9,796 bases of DNA from Leucobacter sp. (lineage in GTDB: Bacteria; Actinomycetota; Actinomycetes; Actinomycetales; Microbacteriaceae), in the NCBI GenBank assembly GCA_012510755.1, contig JAAZHL010000134.1, forward strand, positions 1 through 9,796, given 5' to 3'. Positions 5,968 through 9,796 of the stretch are shown here, in pieces (position 1 is the stretch's first letter; every line of letters starts with the position of its first letter). Below the pieces are notes generated by a model that worked only from the letters and a program-made list of their open reading frames with translations, did not search any database and was not told where the DNA came from. The translations under genes and the position numbers were made by a program.

Positions 5968-7125
5968 TTATGAAGAGTAGGCCGAGTTCTCGTGCACGTA
6001 GTCGTGCGTCAGATCATTCGTACGAATGGTTGCCGTGCTCTGGCCAGACCGTAGGTCGATCAGCACGTGTGTCTTGCGTGGAGTCAAGTCGCATTCGTCC
6101 ACCGCCCGGTCGGGGGCCCCTGCGTGACAGAGCCGCACCCCGTTGAAGCTGACGTCGACCTGATACGGATCGAAGTCCGCCGTTGTGGTGCCGATGGCGG
6201 CAAGCACACGGCCCCAGTTTGGGTCGTTGCCAAAAATGGCTGCCTTAAAGAGATTGTTGCGGGCAACTGATCGGCCCACCTCGATTGCGTCGGCAGCCGA
6301 TGCTGCCCCGCGAACCTCGATGTCGATGTCGTGGCTGGCGCCCTCTGCGTCTGCCTGCAACTGCTGCGCCAGACTGTCGCACACCTCGGTGAGCGCGGTC
6401 ACAAACTCGGACTCGTCAACGGCAACCTCAGTCGCACCGCTCGCGAGCAGGGTGACCTGGTCATTCGTTGACATGCACCCGTCGCTGTCGAGCCGATCAA
6501 AACTCACTGCAGTGGCCGCGCGTAACGCCCGATCTGCTGTCGCATCGTCGATCTGCGCGTCGGTGGTGATGACCACCAGCATCGTCGCTAAACCTGGGGC
6601 GAGCATGCCCGCCCCCTTGGCCATCGCCCCGATGCGCCAGCCAGCTTCACTCGTATAGTCTGCAGTCTTCGTGACCGAGTCGGTCGTCAAAATTGCAGAA
6701 GCTGCAGCCGAGCTATCGGGGCCCAACTGCGACACGAGCTCACCGATGTTATTCACGATCTTGTCGCGAAAGACCTGGTCGCCCGTACCAATGAGCCCTG
6801 TACTGCACACCAAGATCTCATCGGAATTTGCGGTGATCTCTTTGGCCACCGCCTCGGCAGTGAGGCGGGTTGTCTCATAGCCAAAATCACCCGTAAAGTA
6901 GTTCGCTCCACCCGAGTTCAGCACAATCCCGCGGGCCGTGCCCTGCAGCATGACTTTGCGGCTCCAAAGAATTGGGTTCGCTTGCGCTCGATTGCTCGTG
7001 AAGACGGCAGCGCTTGCCGGGTGTGGGCCGTCATTGACTACCAGTGCCAGGTCGGGTTTGCCGGTGCTCTTGAGACCGACCGCCATTCCCGCTGCGCGAA
7101 ACCCCTGTGGGTAGGTGACTGACAT
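5968..7125 (-). CDS. argJ: bifunctional ornithine acetyltransferase / N-acetylglutamate synthase
   Basis: ArgJ moves the acetyl group from N-acetylornithine to glutamate, and in the bifunctional form also makes acetylglutamate from acetyl-CoA, closing the acetyl cycle. The 385-residue product contains the self-cleavage region AKGAGMLAPGLATML (169-183). By homology cleavage occurs between Ala180 and Thr181, making Thr181 the nucleophile of the beta chain. Other hallmarks are GFRAAGMAVGLK near the start, STGLIG (108-113), GRVLAAIG and the C-terminal NDLTHDYVHENSAYSS. The start at 7125 is chosen because the family begins at MSVTYPQGFRA; the frame stays open 17 codons further upstream, but that stretch does not look conserved. 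A weak AAGAGG lies about 9 nt before the ATG. The residues after NSGGAN are YF where AC is common. It lies 84 bp after argC and 10 bp before argB. Confidence 0.95.
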   Translation of the reverse strand: MSVTYPQGFRAAGMAVGLKSTGKPDLALVVNDGPHPASAAVFTSNRAQANPILWSRKVMLQGTARGIVLNSGGANYFTGDFGYETTRLTAEAVAKEITANSDEILVCSTGLIGTGDQVFRDKIVNNIGELVSQLGPDSSAAASAILTTDSVTKTADYTSEAGWRIGAMAKGAGMLAPGLATMLVVITTDAQIDDATADRALRAATAVSFDRLDSDGCMSTNDQVTLLASGATEVAVDESEFVTALTEVCDSLAQQLQADAEGASHDIDIEVRGAASAADAIEVGRSVARNNLFKAAIFGNDPNWGRVLAAIGTTTADFDPYQVDVSFNGVRLCHAGAPDRAVDECDLTPRKTHVLIDLRSGQSTATIRTNDLTHDYVHENSAYSS

Positions 7126-7168
7126 CGTATGCTGCCTCTTTCTCTGTGCGTCTATGCGCCTACGTGCA

Positions 7169-7195
7169 AACCTCACTTCTCACCAGTGCGAGGTT
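7169..7195 (-). promoter_or_regulatory. intercistronic stem-loop between argC and argJ
   Basis: On the transcript AACCUCGC and GUGAGGUU form an eight-pair stem with one G-U, enclosing an 11-nt loop, about 14 nt after the argC stop. There is no U-tract, so it is more likely an RNA processing, stability or partial attenuation element than a full terminator. Confidence 0.35.
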
Positions 7196-7209
7196 CATCT
7201 TGTGGTGAT

Positions 7210-8283
7210 CTAGGGAGCAACACCGTTGACAGCAAGGCCTGTCGACTCTGCGATACCTAGTGCAATATTGGCAGACTGAATTGCCGCCCCCGCAGTGCCC
7301 TTGGCCAAATTATCGAGGGCCGCGACCACCACGACTCTGCCTGCCGCTTCATCAACCGCGATCCCGATGAGGCACGTGTTTGCGCCAAGCGTGTCGGCCG
7401 TCCGCGGAAACTGACCCTCTGGCAGCAGATGAACGAACGTCTCGTCAGCGTAGGCGGCCTGCCATGCAGCGCGAACGTCTTCGGGGCGCGTTCCCGGCAC
7501 CAGACGAGCGGTGCTCGTCGCGAGAATACCCCGACTCATCGTCACGAGTACCGGGGTGAAGCTCAGCTTTGGCGCAGCAGACCCGTGTTGCCCGTCGCCT
7601 GCATCTCGCAGCGCCTGCTGAATCTCAGGAATGTGGCGATGGCTCCCCCCAACCGCATACGGGTTCGCGGTGCCCATCAGCTCGGCGCCAAGCAAGTGGG
7701 TCTTGGCAGCTTTGCCTGCGCCACTTGGCCCAACCGCCAGCACAGTGACAATATCGTCTGCTTCGATCACGCCCGCCGCAACCCCTGGCGCCAATGACAT
7801 CGCCACCGTACTTGCGTTACAACCGGGGGCTGCGATTCTCGTCGCGCCGCGCAAGAATTCCCGCTGCTTCACGAGCTGCCCAGAAGACTCGCGTACGAGC
7901 AATTCGGGCACACCGTAACTCCAGGCCTCGTGATGTTCACCGCCGTAAAAATGGGCCCAGTCTTCGCCGCTGCGTAAGCGGTGGTCTGCCCCGCAGTCGA
8001 CCACAAGCGAGACGGATTTCAGTTGAGCCGTGAGTTCACCTGAGGCACCGTGTGGCAGCGCAAAGAACACGACATCGTGCCCGTCGAGCACCTCAGGCGT
8101 CGTCGCCTGCAGCTGCAGCCCCTCAAGCGATCGCAAATGCGGCTGATGCATGATGAGCGGATCACCAGCGCTTGAATGGCCAGTCACCGTACGCACCTCA
8201 AACTCTGGGTGCCCTGCAAGCAGACGCAACAACTCACCGCCGGCATATCCGCTCGCCCCAGCAACCGCCACGCTGTATGTCAT
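7210..8283 (-). CDS. argC: N-acetyl-gamma-glutamyl-phosphate reductase
   Basis: ArgC reduces N-acetylglutamyl phosphate to the semialdehyde with NADPH, the third step of arginine synthesis. The 357-residue protein starts with the Rossmann motif VAGASGYAGGELLRLL (7-22). It has VVFFALPHGAS (71-81), VDCGADHRL (95-103), the catalytic Cys155 in AAPGCNAST, GPSGAGK (185-191) and the catalytic-site GGSHRHIPE (212-220, His217). Length is near the usual 340-355. The ATG at 8283 is chosen because it gives the family start MTYSVAVAGASGYAGG and has GAGG 5 nt upstream; the frame is open for 19 further codons upstream without conserved sequence. It is the first gene of a probable argC-argJ-argB transcript that diverges from fepB. 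No convincing promoter or ArgR operator could be identified upstream. Confidence 0.95.
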   Translation of the reverse strand: MTYSVAVAGASGYAGGELLRLLAGHPEFEVRTVTGHSSAGDPLIMHQPHLRSLEGLQLQATTPEVLDGHDVVFFALPHGASGELTAQLKSVSLVVDCGADHRLRSGEDWAHFYGGEHHEAWSYGVPELLVRESSGQLVKQREFLRGATRIAAPGCNASTVAMSLAPGVAAGVIEADDIVTVLAVGPSGAGKAAKTHLLGAELMGTANPYAVGGSHRHIPEIQQALRDAGDGQHGSAAPKLSFTPVLVTMSRGILATSTARLVPGTRPEDVRAAWQAAYADETFVHLLPEGQFPRTADTLGANTCLIGIAVDEAAGRVVVVAALDNLAKGTAGAAIQSANIALGIAESTGLAVNGVAP

Positions 8284-8464
8284 CGCCGCCTCATCTCGAT
8301 TCGAATCTGTGCCTTCTATTCTGGCACTGCCTGCCCTCACCCCCGCACTTATTCACAACAGACGTGGCCGAACAACGAACCGTCAGCCTGTGTACGACAA
8401 CTTCCCAAGAACGACCGTACCTGCGTGTTGGTTACGAGTGAGCATGGATACAGTGTCACAGAAG

Positions 8465-8492
8465 TTGATCTGATTAAGGGTAGGCTTACCTT
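8465..8492 (+). promoter_or_regulatory. candidate fepB promoter
   Basis: TTGATC (8465-8470) resembles a -35 hexamer and TACCTT (8487-8492) fits the TANNNT -10 pattern, with a 16-bp spacer. Predicted transcription starts near 8499, giving a leader of about 70 nt. The -10 and most of the spacer lie within the iron-box palindrome, the expected geometry for repression. Confidence 0.45.
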
Positions 8493-8493
8493 G
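8475..8493 (+). promoter_or_regulatory. DtxR/IdeR-like iron box
   Basis: The 19 bases TAAGGGTAGGCTTACCTTG match the DtxR/IdeR consensus TTAGGTTAGGCTAACCTAA at 14 positions, including the central GTxAGGC core and ACCT. The inner 17 bases (8476-8492) are a dyad centred on 8484 with six of eight pairs complementary. The position over the putative promoter of an iron-siderophore gene supports an operator bound by an iron-loaded DtxR-family repressor. Confidence 0.78.
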
Positions 8494-8568
8494 GTCGAAA
8501 TCGAAATGGTCGACTTGGCACACGTAAATCAATGTGGAAATAACTGATATCTAAGGAGAACCACACTT

Positions 8569-9567
8569 ATGCAGCTCACTATGCGTCGCACCGCGCCAGC
8601 TGTGATCCTCGCAGCCGCACTCGCACTCAGCGCTTGCGCCTCAGCGAACCAGACCCCAGCCGAAACGCCCCCCGATACGCCGGCTATGACCGAAGCTGCG
8701 TACCCACGCACGATTGAGCACGATGCTGGCACTACTGAGATTCCCACACAGCCGACACGCGTCTTGGCCACCTCGCTGAGCATCGCGGGCACACTGCTCG
8801 CGCTCGACGCCCCAGTGGTCGCTTCGGCAGCTACGACACCTGGCCCTCTCACGGATGACAAGGGCTTCTTTATCCAGTGGGCCGAGATCGCTGACGAGCG
8901 TGGCATTGAAGTTGCCTACCCGAACTTCGAAATCGACATGGAGTCGATCGAGTCATTCGCCCCTGACCTCATAGTCGGCTCGACGACCGGCGCGGACGCG
9001 ACGCTCGACCAATACGCTCAGCTCGAAGAGATCGCCCCCACGGTGCTCTTCGATTACGGCACCGTAGCCTGGCAAGACCTCGCAGAGCGGCTCGGCGAAG
9101 TTCTCGGACTTGAAGAAAATGCCGACGCACTCGTAGCTGACTACGATACCTACGTCGCAGATACTGCCAATGGTCTGAAGCTGCCCGAACAGCCCATTAC
9201 CGTCGCCGTCTACAACGGGGCAAACGGCCTCAATGTCTTCTCTGCAGACAGCCCGCAGGTAGGAGTCTTCGAGTCGCTCGGATTCGAGCACGCCCCTGTT
9301 CCCACCGACCTTGCCGCAACAACTCGCGGCGATGTGGCTGGCTTCACCGCAGAAAACATGGACGCGGCACTCGCAGACACCGGCACACTGTTTCTCGTCG
9401 GTCTCGCTGTCGACCCGCTCGACGCGTTCCTTGCCGACCCGCTCGTAGCGAACACCTCAGTCGTGCAAAACAAGGCAGTCAAGGTGCTCCCGGCGTCGTC
9501 GTTCCGCATGGACTACTACAGCTCCACCATTCTCGTTGACCTCATCAACGAGTTCTACGGCAGTTGA
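8569..9567 (+). CDS. fepB: FepB-like iron-siderophore ABC transporter substrate-binding lipoprotein
   Basis: This is a surface-anchored binding protein that captures a ferric siderophore and hands it to a FecCD-type permease. Residues 1-23 are a lipoprotein signal: basic MRR, a hydrophobic stretch, and lipobox LSAC with Cys23 as lipidation site. A Pro/Ala/Glu-rich linker (24-44) precedes the Peripla_BP_2 fold. Similarity to E. coli FepB is visible across the chain: TSLSIAGTLLALDAPVVAS (68-86), DDKGFFIQWAEIADER (96-111), SVVQNKAVKVL (297-307) and SFRMDYYSS (311-319). This points to an enterobactin-like catecholate rather than a hydroxamate, though ligand choice is inference. Its 332 residues are close to FepB's 318. 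AAGGAGAA about 8 nt before the ATG is a strong ribosome binding site. The stop overlaps the next gene's TTG start. An iron box upstream suggests iron repression. Confidence 0.9.
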   Translation: MQLTMRRTAPAVILAAALALSACASANQTPAETPPDTPAMTEAAYPRTIEHDAGTTEIPTQPTRVLATSLSIAGTLLALDAPVVASAATTPGPLTDDKGFFIQWAEIADERGIEVAYPNFEIDMESIESFAPDLIVGSTTGADATLDQYAQLEEIAPTVLFDYGTVAWQDLAERLGEVLGLEENADALVADYDTYVADTANGLKLPEQPITVAVYNGANGLNVFSADSPQVGVFESLGFEHAPVPTDLAATTRGDVAGFTAENMDAALADTGTLFLVGLAVDPLDAFLADPLVANTSVVQNKAVKVLPASSFRMDYYSSTILVDLINEFYGS

Positions 9568-9796
9568 TCCCCGCTCCCACAGCCACCGCTGGTTTCCGGT
9601 CGCCCCGCAAGCGGGCGACCGGAAACCAGCGACGGTTTACCCTGCTCATCTCTATCGGGCTCGCAGCACTCAGTGGAGGCATCATTCTCGGCTTAGCGGT
9701 TGGCTCACACCCTGTCGAACCAGCAGTCGTGCTCGACGCCGTGTTCACTTTCGACCCAACGAACAACGATCACGTCATCGTTATTCAGTCGCGCCT
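9564..9796 (+). CDS. FecCD-type iron-siderophore ABC permease, 3' partial
   Basis: The plus strand is open from 9540 to the window edge in this frame. The only reasonable start before the first membrane segment is the TTG at 9564, which overlaps the fepB TGA and suggests translational coupling. The 77 visible residues have a basic N-terminal tail (RSPRKRATGNQRR, 12-24) and a first membrane helix (about 25-47). The extracytoplasmic segment after GSHPVEPAVVLDAV contains FDPTNNDHVIVIQSR, the typical stretch just before the family's RLPR motif. This matches the beginning of BtuC/FecCD/FepD permeases, so it is probably the FepD-like partner of the upstream binding protein. A 19-bp perfect inverted repeat lies inside codons 8-23. 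No Shine-Dalgarno is clear. The rest of the gene lies outside the window. Confidence 0.82.
   Translation, partial: MIPAPTATAGFRSPRKRATGNQRRFTLLISIGLAALSGGIILGLAVGSHPVEPAVVLDAVFTFDPTNNDHVIVIQSR
9587..9631 (+). repeat. perfect 19-bp inverted repeat (hairpin) at the fepB-permease junction
   Basis: Arms at 9587-9605 and 9613-9631 are exactly complementary over 19 bp, with a 7-nt loop (CGCAAGC). It starts 20 nt after the fepB stop and, if the TTG start of the permease is right, lies wholly within that gene's first codons. The long GC-rich stem has no clear T-tract after it (GACGGTTTACC follows). It resembles a rho-independent terminator or attenuator of high-GC bacteria that would lower permease expression relative to the binding protein. 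Confidence 0.85.

Larger units (their letters stand above)
8284..8568. other. divergent control region between argC and fepB
   Basis: These 285 bp have no credible gene. The fepB-proximal side holds a candidate promoter overlapping an iron-box palindrome and the fepB ribosome binding site. The argC-proximal side holds the argC Shine-Dalgarno and a perfect 10-bp palindrome GATTCGAATC (8298-8307), which is short enough to be chance. A single ArgR-like half-site TGAAT (minus strand, about 8351-8355) has no partner. Confidence 0.6.

Noticed and set aside
8298..8307. GATTCGAATC palindrome just upstream of argC, as an ArgR site
   Set aside because: It does not resemble the ArgR consensus (TGAAT-type half-sites in dyad), and about nine 10-bp palindromes are expected in this window by chance.
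8176..8547. Plus-strand open frame of 123 codons across the argC-fepB control region
   Set aside because: It overlaps the argC start on the other strand, the product shows no family features, and the segment holds the promoter and iron box.
9564..9631. The inverted repeat as the end of an insertion element or MITE
   Set aside because: There is no flanking target duplication, no second copy in the window, and the arms are separated by only 7 nt.
1..9796. tRNA, rRNA, CRISPR arrays, transposases, toxin-antitoxin or phage genes
   Set aside because: None was found by reading both strands. The window is housekeeping plus one transport operon, and I see no support for a novel defence or mobile system.

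Overview
The window reads as ordinary chromosomal DNA of a high-GC actinobacterium. The gene set (actinobacterial-type Mrp, TatB, DUF3117, seven-iron ferredoxin, arginine-sensitive ArgB, bifunctional ArgJ, DtxR-type iron box) and the protein flavour suggest Microbacteriaceae. That family assignment is inference from recognition, not from a search.

Layout. Positions 1-1112 (+) hold the 3' part of an Mrp/ApbC iron-sulfur carrier ATPase. It converges on tatB (1131-1514, -), a Tat translocase component. A SAM-dependent O-methyltransferase (1639-2271, +) diverges from tatB and is followed by two strong hairpins. A minus-strand block follows: a 56-residue DUF3117 protein (2416-2586), citrate synthase gltA (2677-3972), seven-iron ferredoxin fdxA (4131-4448), a short A24 prepilin-peptidase-like membrane protein (4528-5013), then argB, argJ and argC (5061-8283, transcribed argC-argJ-argB). 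A roughly 285-bp divergent region separates argC from a plus-strand iron-siderophore uptake operon: fepB-like lipoprotein (8569-9567) and the first 77 codons of a FecCD-type permease, which runs off the right edge.

How the genes work together. ArgC, ArgJ and ArgB cover the acetylated part of arginine biosynthesis except the ArgD aminotransferase, which is not here; ArgJ recycles the acetyl group. GltA and the ferredoxin serve central carbon and electron metabolism. FepB and the permease would import a ferric, probably catecholate, siderophore. A DtxR/IdeR-like palindrome over a plausible promoter suggests iron repression.

Unusual points. No novel multi-gene system is visible. The strongest unexplained structure is a perfect 19-bp inverted repeat with a 7-nt loop just inside the start of the permease gene, probably an attenuator or differential-expression hairpin. 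Three neighbourhoods that are well known in other actinobacteria also look interrupted here: sigE-rseA-htrA is missing between the methyltransferase and tatB, dapC is missing after fdxA, and argD is missing after argB.
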